Source: Jiangella anatolica
GTDB taxonomy: Bacteria; Actinomycetota; Actinomycetes; Jiangellales; Jiangellaceae
DNA length: 64,000 nt
Assembly: GCF_003236295.1 (NCBI RefSeq)
Contig: NZ_POTW01000002.1
Coordinates: 88,512 to 152,511, forward strand
Reading direction: 5' to 3'
Shown here one piece after another: positions 34,023 through 41,654 of this stretch. A program made the position numbers and the translations under genes. Position 1 is the stretch's first letter; each line of letters starts with the position of its first letter. The notes beneath the pieces were generated by a model that had not been told where the DNA came from, ran no database searches, and saw only the letters and a program-made list of their open reading frames with translations.

Positions 34023-34634
34023 ATGACCGAACAGACGACTCAGCGCCCGCCGGGCCTGCGCGAGCGCAAGAAGCTCAAGGCGATGCGCCACATCCAGCAG
34101 GTGGCGCTGGACCTGTTCGACCGCGACGGGTACGCGCACGTCACGATCGAGCGGATGGCCGCCGAGGCCGAGGTGTCGCCGAGCTCGATCTACCGCTACT
34201 TCGGCACCAAGGAGATGGTCGTCCTCTGGGACGAGTACGACCCGATCATGCTGCAGGCCTTCGACGACCGGCTGCGGGCGAAGGACCCGATCTCGGCGCT
34301 GCGCGACGTGCTCACCGAGGTCGTCACGACCGCGATGTTCGAGCAGGACGAGGAGTTCCTGCGGCGGCGCATGTCGTACGCGATGGAGGAGCCGTCCATC
34401 CGGGCCGCGATGAGCAGGCAGGCCGACGAGACGGCCGTCGACCTGCGGCGCACGATCGCGAAGCACACCGGCCGCGACCCCGATGGCCTGGAGCTGCGGG
34501 TCGTGACGGTCGCGCTGATCGCCGCGTTCATGGAGGCGATCGCCTACTGGCACGAAACCGGGTTCCGCGATCCGCTCCAGGACATCGTCGCCGGCGCTCT
34601 GGACGTCATCGAGCGCGGCCTGCGCGTGAGCTGA
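34023..34634 (+). CDS. TetR family transcriptional regulator
   Basis: 203 residues. DNA-binding domain: HIQQVALDLFDRDGYAHVTIERMAAEAEV, then SPSSIYRYFGTKEMVV. The C-terminal domain contains FMEAIAYWHETG, as in the AcrR/MftR-like group. It begins 68 bp after the double-GNAT gene in the same direction and is convergent with the alpha/beta hydrolase at 34649, from which it is separated by only 14 bp. The target is unknown. Confidence 0.9.
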   Translation: MTEQTTQRPPGLRERKKLKAMRHIQQVALDLFDRDGYAHVTIERMAAEAEVSPSSIYRYFGTKEMVVLWDEYDPIMLQAFDDRLRAKDPISALRDVLTEVVTTAMFEQDEEFLRRRMSYAMEEPSIRAAMSRQADETAVDLRRTIAKHTGRDPDGLELRVVTVALIAAFMEAIAYWHETGFRDPLQDIVAGALDVIERGLRVS

Positions 34635-34648
34635 GCCTCCGGCGTTTT

Positions 34649-35464
34649 CTAGCGGGCCAGCCGGGCGCGCTCGAGGAAGGTGAGCACGGCGGCGTTGAAG
34701 GCGGCCGGTTGCTCCATGGCCAGCGTGTGCCCCGTCCCCGGGACGACGGCGCTGGCGGCGAACTGCGCCTCGGCCTCGATCCGGCCCGCGACCGCGTGGA
34801 TGTCGCTGGAGTCGAGGTCGCCGACCAGCACCAGCAGCGGCGTCGTCAACTCGCTGAGCCGATCCAGCGCCCCCAGCTCGCGCAGCGCCCCCGACCCCGC
34901 CGAGTGCGCGTCGATGACGGCTCGCGCCATCTGCCGGCAGCGCTCGCGCAGCCGCGGGTCGACCGCGTCGGCGCCGCGCTGTGGCCCGTCGACCCAGGCG
35001 CGCAGGAAGTACTCCACGTACCCGTCGACGTCGCGGGCCTGGGCGGCCTCTGCCTGCTGCCGCATGAGCGCGAGGATGGCCGGGTCGGTGAACTGCATGC
35101 CGCTCACGCCGGGACTGGCGAGCACCATCATCTCGACGGTGTTCGGGTACGCGAGGGCGAAGTCGATCGCCGTCCGCGCGCCGTACGACAGGCCGACGAG
35201 CGAGGCGCGGGAGATGTCCAGTGCGGCGAGCAGCTCACGGAGGTCCTCGTAGGCCGCGAAGTCCGACTTCGGCGTCGTCGACTGGCCGTGCCCGCGGGCG
35301 TCGTAGCGGATGACCCGATACCCGGCGCGGACGAACGGCCCGACCTGGTCGTCCCACATCCGGTGGTCGAGCGAGCCGCTGTGCAGCAGGATCAGCGGAT
35401 GCCCCGCGCCCCGCTCGTCGAAGTACAGCTCGCCGTCGCGGACCGGGACTCGGCCACTGGACAT
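34649..35464 (-). CDS. Alpha/beta hydrolase
   Basis: 271 residues from the ATG that has GGGAG nine bases upstream; the ATG three codons earlier abuts that site. Motifs: LILLHSGSLDHRMWDDQ (oxyanion region), YDARGHGQS, the nucleophile elbow GLSYG, an acid in VGDLDSS, and GTGHTLAME with the catalytic His. The general hydrolase fold gives no substrate. It faces the TetR gene tail to tail. Confidence 0.9.
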   Translation of the reverse strand: MSSGRVPVRDGELYFDERGAGHPLILLHSGSLDHRMWDDQVGPFVRAGYRVIRYDARGHGQSTTPKSDFAAYEDLRELLAALDISRASLVGLSYGARTAIDFALAYPNTVEMMVLASPGVSGMQFTDPAILALMRQQAEAAQARDVDGYVEYFLRAWVDGPQRGADAVDPRLRERCRQMARAVIDAHSAGSGALRELGALDRLSELTTPLLVLVGDLDSSDIHAVAGRIEAEAQFAASAVVPGTGHTLAMEQPAAFNAAVLTFLERARLAR

Positions 35465-35671
35465 CGCACGCATCTCCCGTTCGGTCGTCGTGAACAAGGC
35501 GACCCTGTCGCAAGGTATGACACGACAAGACGACCTCGGTAGCGTCGTCCATCTCGTGGGCACCCGCGGCTGCGGCCGGGCTTGCAACGACAACTGTGTC
35601 GGACCGAGCGGCGATGATGGGCCGGAATGCTCGGTTCGGGTGATCTTTTTTGGATTGGCGAGAGGTGATCG

Positions 35672-37087
35672 GTGCTCCCCCACGACGGTGACCGGTTGCG
35701 TTCGGGCGGTGACCGGCCGCGTTCGGTGACGGTCCAGGTCGTGGCCGAGTGGCTGCCTGCCCTCGCTGCCGACGGTCTGCGACGCGGACCCGCCGCGCTG
35801 GCCGACGGCGTACGCATGGTCTCGTCCGCCGCGCCGCCCCGGGTGGTCGACACGGCGGTCGTTCAGGTGCTCCGCGCCCAGGTCGACCGTCTCTGGACCG
35901 CCGGCTGGCTCCCCGTGGATCTCTACGAGGTGACGCGGCGGCAAGGCTCTGCACTGGCTGCCCTTGTCGCTGTCGACGCCATGGCCGACGCCGCGGCGCA
36001 GTATCCCGTCGCGACGACGCATCCGCGCTGGCTGGCGCAGTTGGATGAGGTCGGTGCGGAGCGTTGGTGGGATCCCGCCGTGCCGTATCCGGCCCAGTGG
36101 ACCACGCGTCACGACGCCGATCGGGACGCGCTGCTCGCGGCGGCGCTCGAGCTGATCGGCCTGACGCTGCGGCTGCCGGCGCTGCAGACGATCGTGCCGC
36201 CGCCCGGCCAGGCGACCAGCCCTCCCCGTCAACACGCCGCGGGTACGGATCGCGAGCCGTCCGATCCACGTGCCCGCAGCGCCCGCCCAGCCGCTGACCC
36301 TACTGACGCCCGGCCGCCCGCCGACAGCGCTGGTACAGGTGGACCGGCCGCCGGTGGCGCGAGTGGTTCCCGTCGTCCGCATTCGTCGCCGGAGAAGGTG
36401 CTCGGCCGAGTGCGCGCGCTGCTGGCCAAGGCCGAATCGACGCCCTATCCGGAGGAGGCGGAGGCGCTGTCGGCGAAGGCGCAGGAACTGATGAGCCGCT
36501 ACTCCATCGAGCAGGCCCTCGCCGACGCCCTCACCCCGGAACGTCGCACCACCGTCGCCGCGGCCCGGCGCATCTGGCTCGACGCGCCGTATCTCGGCCC
36601 GAAGACCCTGCTGGTCGCGGAGGTCGGGTCGGCCAACCACTGCCGCACCGTCTCCAGCGAGAAGCTCGGCTTCGTGACCGTCCTGGGCACCGAGCTCGAC
36701 CTCGACGTCGTCGAAGTGCTGTCCACGTCGCTGCTGGTCCAGGCCGCCCGCGCCATGCTGGCCAGCGGCTCTCACCCCAGCCGCCTCGGCACGTCACGCA
36801 TTCGCTCGTTCCGGCATTCCTTTCTGCTGTCGTACGCCACGCGCATCGGCGAACGGCTCCGCGACACCGCCGCCCAGACCGCCGCGGCCGCCGGGACCGA
36901 CCTCGTCCCCGTCTTCGCGGACCGCTCCCTCGCCGTCGACACCCTCTTCGACTCCCTGTTCACCACCACCGTCCGTCGCTCGTTCTCGGCCGGCAACGCC
37001 GCTGGATGGGGAGCCGGCCGCAGCGCCGCCGATCGTGCGGTGCTGACGACCGAGCGGCGTGCGGTTCGCCGATCACCCGGGCGCTGA
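35672..37087 (+). CDS. DUF2786 domain protein
   Basis: 471 residues from a GTG with GAGAGG upstream. Residues about 1-185 are uncharacterised. Residues about 190-240 are a low-complexity Pro/Ala/Arg/Ser linker. Residues about 243-285 match DUF2786 (KVLGRVRALLAKAESTPYPEEAEALSAKAQELMSRYSIE), followed by a domain of about 185 residues (LVAEVGSANHCRTVSS ... RHSFLLSYATRIGERL). Proteins with DUF2786 are common in actinobacteria and phages but have no established function. Monocistronic; about 200 bp of non-coding DNA precede it. Confidence 0.82.
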   Translation: MLPHDGDRLRSGGDRPRSVTVQVVAEWLPALAADGLRRGPAALADGVRMVSSAAPPRVVDTAVVQVLRAQVDRLWTAGWLPVDLYEVTRRQGSALAALVAVDAMADAAAQYPVATTHPRWLAQLDEVGAERWWDPAVPYPAQWTTRHDADRDALLAAALELIGLTLRLPALQTIVPPPGQATSPPRQHAAGTDREPSDPRARSARPAADPTDARPPADSAGTGGPAAGGASGSRRPHSSPEKVLGRVRALLAKAESTPYPEEAEALSAKAQELMSRYSIEQALADALTPERRTTVAAARRIWLDAPYLGPKTLLVAEVGSANHCRTVSSEKLGFVTVLGTELDLDVVEVLSTSLLVQAARAMLASGSHPSRLGTSRIRSFRHSFLLSYATRIGERLRDTAAQTAAAAGTDLVPVFADRSLAVDTLFDSLFTTTVRRSFSAGNAAGWGAGRSAADRAVLTTERRAVRRSPGR

Positions 37088-37257
37088 GCGCTGCCCGAGC
37101 ACAAGCGCTCACCCACCGGCAGAGAGACCGCGTGTGCGGACCGCCGACATCGCGGCACCCGGTCCATGCGCCGGCGGAGGGACCGTGTGCGCAGGGCGCA
37201 GCCACACCGCGACACCGGGGCTCAGGTAGCCGTCTCCTTCGTAGTCGCCCGAAGCCA

Positions 37258-38199
37258 TCACCTCGTTCCCGTGGTGTCGGCGAGCTCGACCCGGGCCACG
37301 AGCCAGCTACCCGCTGCGGCGCGGTAGCTCAGGCCGACCCGCAGCACCATGCCGGTGTCGTAGGTCAGCGTGCCGCGAGTGTGCGCCGTCGCGCCCGGCT
37401 CGGAGACGTCAGCTCTCAGCAGCCGGCCGCCCGGGATCGCCTCGACGGGCACGTCGCGGTACGCGGCAGCCTGCTCCGGCGTGAGCCACGACGACATCGT
37501 CCCGAACCAGGCCTCTCGGCCGACGCCGGTGCGGGTGAACGCGAGTCCGAAGCCGCGCGCGACCTCGGACCAGCCCGACGGGACCTGATCGTTCGCCGTG
37601 GACGTCGGCGGTGCGCGCTTGCTGTGGTCACCGCCGTCCGGTACGCCACCGGTCGCGCCATCCCCGGTAGCCGCATCGTGCGGTGTCCCCGGCTCGGCGC
37701 GGGGCGGGCTGCCCGGCACGTCGGCCGTGTCTCTCGTCGCGCTGTCGAGCGGATCGTCCCGCGCAGCGGATCCGCTGCCAAGGCCGTCGTCGACCATTCC
37801 TGGCGGGTCGGCGTAGTGACCGGGGACCTCCGGTGCGGTGGCCGCGCCTGATGGGATCGGCGGCGGAGCAGCCGGTGCGCCGCTGCTCGGGCCGGCCGTC
37901 GCGGCGAGTGGGGCGCCGGCAGCAGTCCCATCGGGCGGCAGGACCGCCTCTGGACCAGGGCCGGAGACCAGCGTCGTCGCGATGATCACCGTGCCGGCCA
38001 CCACGACCGCAGCGACCAGCAGCCACAGGATCGGCTCGACCCGTCGACGTCGCCCGGCGGAAACACCGGGCGCCCCCAGCGGCGGCCAGCCGTCATCGTC
38101 CGGTGCGGTCGCCGGGTCGGGCGGCAAGACCCTCCGCGGCGGCCGCACCGGCGCACCAGTGTGAGGCGCGCCGACGTCAAGAGAGTCAGTCCCGGCCAT
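37258..38199 (-). CDS. Hypothetical single-pass membrane protein with long Pro/Gly/Ala/Asp linker
   Basis: 313 residues. A cytoplasmic N-terminus (about 1-53) precedes one membrane segment (ILWLLVAAVVVAGTVIIATTLV, about 56-78). An extracellular low-complexity linker follows (about 80-200), then a compact C-terminal domain of about 110 residues (GWSEVARGFGLAFTRTGVGREAWFG ... WLTPEQAAAYRDVPVEAI). The end resembles the NTF2-like domains of conjugation TcpC-like or other membrane-tethered proteins, but I cannot assign it. It is convergent with the DUF2786 gene; no conjugation gene is nearby. Confidence 0.7.
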   Translation of the reverse strand: MAGTDSLDVGAPHTGAPVRPPRRVLPPDPATAPDDDGWPPLGAPGVSAGRRRRVEPILWLLVAAVVVAGTVIIATTLVSGPGPEAVLPPDGTAAGAPLAATAGPSSGAPAAPPPIPSGAATAPEVPGHYADPPGMVDDGLGSGSAARDDPLDSATRDTADVPGSPPRAEPGTPHDAATGDGATGGVPDGGDHSKRAPPTSTANDQVPSGWSEVARGFGLAFTRTGVGREAWFGTMSSWLTPEQAAAYRDVPVEAIPGGRLLRADVSEPGATAHTRGTLTYDTGMVLRVGLSYRAAAGSWLVARVELADTTGTR

Positions 38200-38308
38200 G
38201 CTGCCACCCTTCGATCGACGCGCCTCACACCTTCTATGGGTGCTTTCGCGAAGCCGAATGTGACAGCGGCGGTGAAATTTCTCTGATCGTTTTCGGTGGA
38301 GCGCGGAG

Positions 38309-39019
38309 TCAGTCCAGGCCGACCGCGTCGGCGAGTGCGTCCATCTCCAGCGCGAGCACCGTCGCCGGCCGCAGGCCCATCCCGTTGAACAGGCCGACGG
38401 CCTCGATGCTGACGACGCCGTGCAGCCGGACCCACGCCGTCACGACGCCGGCGAGCGCGACGTCGGGGGCGGTCGTGGCCGCTGGGCCGAGCGCCGCACG
38501 AACCCAGTCGGCGACCGCCGGGATCTCGTCGATCCAGTCCGCCAACTCCACGCGCAGCGGCTCCGCCCGCGGCCAGGTCCGGCCGGCGGCCAGGATCTCC
38601 AGCAGCGGCGCGAGCACGGCGCGAGCGCTGTCGACGGTCTCGGCCGGCGCGTCGTAGCGCGGCACCGGCGTCCCGGTCAGCAGCAGATAGCGATGCGGCT
38701 GCGTGACCGCCCAGTCGCGGTACGCGCGGGCGATGGTGTGAAGACGCTCGCGGGCCGGCGAGCCCTCTGACGCCGCCGCCGCGTCCCGGAGCGCGTCCGC
38801 CAACGAGGCGTAGCTGTCGACGATCAGCTCGGTCAACAGGTCGTCGCGCCCGGCGAAGTACTTGTAGAGCGCGGGTCCGGAGACGCCGATCTCCTTGGCG
38901 ACGCCGGTGAGCGTCAGCGCCGCCGCCCCGTCGCGCGCGATCTGACCGAGCGCGACCTGCTTGATCTCGTCGCGGACCTGCTCGCGGTAGCGCTTGCGGC
39001 GTTCGGCGGCCTCGACCAC
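38309..39019 (-). CDS. TetR family regulator (WHG-type C-terminal domain)
   Basis: 236 residues, GTG start. HTH: IKQVALGQIARDGAAALTLTGVAKEIGV, then GPALYKYFAGRDDLLTELI. The C-terminal half (RAYRDWAVTQPHRYLLLTGTPVP ... WVRLHGVVSIEAVG) is the WHG-type TetR ligand domain. It is divergent from an epimerase-like gene, with at least two palindromes between them that probably serve as its operators. Confidence 0.9.
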   Translation of the reverse strand: MVEAAERRKRYREQVRDEIKQVALGQIARDGAAALTLTGVAKEIGVSGPALYKYFAGRDDLLTELIVDSYASLADALRDAAAASEGSPARERLHTIARAYRDWAVTQPHRYLLLTGTPVPRYDAPAETVDSARAVLAPLLEILAAGRTWPRAEPLRVELADWIDEIPAVADWVRAALGPAATTAPDVALAGVVTAWVRLHGVVSIEAVGLFNGMGLRPATVLALEMDALADAVGLD

Positions 39020-39046
39020 GGCTCCTCCTCGGTGTTGATAGGAATC

Positions 39047-39080
39047 CTAACTTGAGTTAGAGTCCGTAACTAACAGTTAG
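39047..39080. promoter_or_regulatory. TetR-type operators between tetR and the epimerase-like gene
   Basis: CTAACTTGAGTTAG (39047-39060; perfect 6-bp arms) and CTAACAGTTAG (39070-39080; perfect 5-bp arms) start 23 bp apart. Both have CTAAC/GTTAG ends. They lie between the divergent starts at 39019 and 39103 in an unusually AT-rich patch. A further GTTAGAACTAGTAAC follows in the same style. Confidence 0.78.
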
Positions 39081-39102
39081 AACTAGTAACCAGGAGGAAG
39101 AG

Positions 39103-40047
39103 ATGAGTCGGGAACTGCATGTTGTCCTCGGGACCGGACCGGCGGGGATCACGCTCGCCGAGGAACTGCAGCGTCGCGGGCACGCCGTCCGCGCGGTCGA
39201 CCGACGCGGGTCGACGCAGCTGGCCGGCGTGGAACCGCACGCCGCCGACGTCCGCGACCCGGCGGCAGCGGCCGACGCGGTCGCCGGTGCGGCCGTCGTC
39301 TACCACTGCGTCAACGTGCCGTACGAGCAGCAGATCGAGGTGATGCCACGCATCCAGGAGTCCGTGCTGGCCGCGGCCGAGACCGCGGGCGCACGCCTCG
39401 TCGTCACCGACACGCTGTACCCGTACGGCCCGACCGGCGGCGAGGTGATGACGGAGGCGACGCCCTGGCGGGCGGTCGCGGCGAAGGGCCGGATGCGCGC
39501 GGACCTGGACCGTCGCTACCTCGACGCCCACGCGAGCGGACGGGTCCAGGTGTCGCTCGGGCGGGCCGCCGACTTCTTCGGTCCGCGGGTGTTCACCTCC
39601 AGTCTCGGCGCGATGGTGTTCCCGGCGGCGTTGATGGGCGAGACGGCACTCGCCCTCGGCGACATCGACCTGCCGCACAGCTACAGCTACATCCGCGACG
39701 TCGCCGCCGGGCTCGCGCTGCTGGGCGAACGGCCGGACGCGGCCGGCCGGGTCTGGCACCTGCCGACGGCGCCCGCGGTGTCGACGCGCCGGGTGCACGA
39801 GCTGATCGCCGGGCTCACCGGACGCCCGCTCGCCGTCGACGTCCTGCCGGAGCCGCGGCCCTGGGGACCGCTCGACGACACGTTCATGGCCGAGTACGAA
39901 GAGCTCTTCTACCAGTACCTCGAGCCGCAGATCATGGACTCCTCGGCGTTCGAGCAGGCCTTCGGCGTCCGTCCGACACCGCTCGCCGACGCCCTGGCCG
40001 AGACCGTCGACTGGTATGCCGCCGCGCTGCGCCCGGCCGCGGGCTGA
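39103..40047 (+). CDS. NAD(P)-dependent epimerase/dehydratase-like (extended SDR) protein
   Basis: 314 residues with AGGAGGAAG before the ATG. The Rossmann start is VVLGTGPAGITLAEELQRRGHAVRAVDR, a GxGxxG variant of the extended-SDR glycine motif. The region VTDTLYPYGPTG would hold the catalytic Tyr; no canonical YxxxK follows directly, so the catalytic status is uncertain. C-terminal motifs (RPLAVDVLPEP) fit atypical NAD-dependent epimerases. It is probably controlled by the divergent TetR; the substrate is unknown. Confidence 0.82.
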   Translation: MSRELHVVLGTGPAGITLAEELQRRGHAVRAVDRRGSTQLAGVEPHAADVRDPAAAADAVAGAAVVYHCVNVPYEQQIEVMPRIQESVLAAAETAGARLVVTDTLYPYGPTGGEVMTEATPWRAVAAKGRMRADLDRRYLDAHASGRVQVSLGRAADFFGPRVFTSSLGAMVFPAALMGETALALGDIDLPHSYSYIRDVAAGLALLGERPDAAGRVWHLPTAPAVSTRRVHELIAGLTGRPLAVDVLPEPRPWGPLDDTFMAEYEELFYQYLEPQIMDSSAFEQAFGVRPTPLADALAETVDWYAAALRPAAG

Positions 40048-40088
40048 CGCCGTCGACCCTGTCGGACCCGAGCGGCACAATCGACCGC

Positions 40089-40448
40089 ATGGTGACGATC
40101 GACGACGTGCGACGGCTTGCGCTGACGCTCCCTCGCACCACCGAAGGTCTGGTGCGCGACAGCGTCAAGTTCCGCATCGGCAGCATCGTCTACGCGGCGA
40201 TCTCGCCCGACGAGACGATCATGGGCTTCGGATTCCCCAAGGACGAGCGGGACGACCTGGTGGCGTCGGATCCGGCCAAGTTCCTCCCGCCGTTGAAGTC
40301 GGACGAGCGATATCAGTGGGTCCGGGTGCGGCTGGCGGCGATCGACGAGGACGAGATGCGCGAACTGGTCACCGACGCCTGGCGCATGTGTGTGCCGAAG
40401 AAAGTGGCCGCCGCCTACGACGAGTCCGGCGGAGCGGCCCTGGGCTGA
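40089..40448 (+). CDS. MmcQ/YjbR family protein
   Basis: 119 residues matching the whole YjbR/MmcQ fold: VRRLALTLPRTTEGLVRDSVKFRIG, FGFPKDERDDLVASDPAKF and WVRVRLAAIDEDEMRELVTDAWRM. These proteins have a CyaY-like fold and are suspected to bind DNA, but their function is not established. Its last 34 bp overlap tail to tail with the last gene of the Tad locus. Confidence 0.88.
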   Translation: MVTIDDVRRLALTLPRTTEGLVRDSVKFRIGSIVYAAISPDETIMGFGFPKDERDDLVASDPAKFLPPLKSDERYQWVRVRLAAIDEDEMRELVTDAWRMCVPKKVAAAYDESGGAALG

Positions 40449-40849
40449 CCGGTCACAGCCGTGACGATGTCGGCACTCGCTGTGCCGCTCGCCTCCAGTG
40501 TCGTGATGCCGACGAGGGGCAGGATCGCCGCCGGCTCGGTCGCGTCGGCCCGCACCACGATGCGGTTGCCGTCGATGCTGACGGACCCGCTGAGGCCCGC
40601 CGCGGCGAGGTGATCGCGGGCGGCCGCGACCGCCCGGACGCGGTCGAGCCCCGGCGAACCCGTCAGCGTCGATCCGTCGATCTCCTGGCCCGCCGCTCTG
40701 GCGGCCTCGGACGCGACGGCGTCGGCCCGCTGCTGGGCGGTCAGCTGCCGCCGGCCGTCATGGACGAGGCCGGCGATCGCCAGCAACGCGATGGTCAGGA
40801 CCGCGAACATCAGGGTGAAGCTGCCCGTCTGGTCGGTCAGGCGGCGCAT
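40415..40849 (-). CDS. Tad locus small secreted/pseudopilin-like protein (TadG/Rv3654c-like)
   Basis: 144 residues from an ATG with GAGAGG upstream. The N-terminus is short and basic with a polar turn, then a hydrophobic segment (TGSFTLMFAVLTIALLAIAGLVHDGRR) typical of TadE/TadG-like helicase/secretion-neighbouring proteins. The rest is an alternating domain, including DRVRAVAAARDHLAAAGL. Last gene of the Tad chain, 5 bp downstream of the 138-residue TadE-like gene. Its 3' end overlaps the convergent MmcQ gene. Exact equivalence to TadF or TadG is uncertain. Confidence 0.75.
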   Translation of the reverse strand: MRRLTDQTGSFTLMFAVLTIALLAIAGLVHDGRRQLTAQQRADAVASEAARAAGQEIDGSTLTGSPGLDRVRAVAAARDHLAAAGLSGSVSIDGNRIVVRADATEPAAILPLVGITTLEASGTASADIVTAVTGQPRAAPPDSS

Positions 40850-40854
40850 CGGTC

Positions 40855-41271
40855 TCACCTCTCTCGATAGGTGTCGACGGGACTGACGGCGGTCGCCGTC
40901 AGCGTGGTGGCCGGGACGCGCAGCGGCAGGTCCGCGACCCGCAGCCGACAACTGACGGTGACGGTGACGCGGCCGGGCCGGCCGGGCGGCGCGCGCAGGC
41001 CGGCGACGTCGACGTCGATCTCGGTGCGCAGACACGACAGCCCCTGATCGGCCAGGGCGGCACGGGCGACCTCGGTCGCGGCGTCCCGGCCGGCCGACGG
41101 GGTGCGTTGCAGCGAAGCGGCCCGGGCAGCCTCGGCGGCGGCCTGGTCAATGGCCCCGTCGGCGATGGCGTGGCGGCCGGCCAGCGCGACCAGCGCGATG
41201 AGCAGCAACAGGCCGGGTGCGAGGACGGCGAGCTCGAGCGTCGCCGAGCCGCGCTCGTGGGTTCGGCTCAT
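40855..41271 (-). CDS. tadE: TadE-like minor pseudopilin
   Basis: 138 residues. The N-terminus has the pseudopilin pattern ERGSATLELAVLAPGLLLLIALVALAG: a short basic leader, Gly-Ser, Glu at position +5 and a hydrophobic helix. The segment AIDQAAAEAARAASL is characteristic of TadE/TadF. A globular domain with two cysteines follows. It overlaps the preceding TadE-like gene by 4 bp. Such pseudopilins are processed by a prepilin peptidase, which is not in the window. Confidence 0.85.
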   Translation of the reverse strand: MSRTHERGSATLELAVLAPGLLLLIALVALAGRHAIADGAIDQAAAEAARAASLQRTPSAGRDAATEVARAALADQGLSCLRTEIDVDVAGLRAPPGRPGRVTVTVSCRLRVADLPLRVPATTLTATAVSPVDTYRER

Positions 41272-41654
41272 GGGCTGCTCCAGCGCCGGATCGGCGCCGT
41301 CGCCGACTGGCTCACATCGACCCGCCAGCCGGGGATCAACGTGGTCGAGGAGCCGGTCACGGTCACCGTGACGGTGTCGGCGTCGGAGAACTCGCGGATG
41401 TCGCCGACCCGCATCACCGTGCCGTCGGTGGTGGCGGCGAGCAAGTCCGCCGCCCGTGCGGCGCCGCCGCTGCCGTCGTCGAGGCTGGCCGCCCGGGCGC
41501 CCTCGCGTGCGGCCGACAGCGCGACGTTGCGGGCGTGGAACCAGAGGCCGGCGTGCACGATGCCGAAGATCAACAGGAACACCGCCGGCCAGAGGATGAC
41601 CGTCTCAAGCGTGGTCGAGCCGCGATCGGAGCGTCGTCGAAGCATCGCGGTCAC
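41268..41654 (-). CDS. tadE: TadE-like pseudopilin
   Basis: 128 residues. RGSTTLETVILWPAVFLLIFGIVHAGLWFHARNVALSAAREGARAASL is the textbook TadE signature with Glu+5, a hydrophobic helix and the AAxEGAR motif. It starts at a GTG (41654; alternatively the ATG at 41645), overlapping the tadC stop by 4 bp. No separate Flp major pilin lies between tadC and this gene, so this or the next product may form the filament or its tip (inference). Confidence 0.9.
   Translation of the reverse strand: MTAMLRRRSDRGSTTLETVILWPAVFLLIFGIVHAGLWFHARNVALSAAREGARAASLDDGSGGAARAADLLAATTDGTVMRVGDIREFSDADTVTVTVTGSSTTLIPGWRVDVSQSATAPIRRWSSP

Noticed and set aside
37088..37257. A small gene between the DUF2786 gene and the membrane protein
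   Set aside because: Open frames here are extensions or mirror frames with no ribosome site or plausible protein composition.
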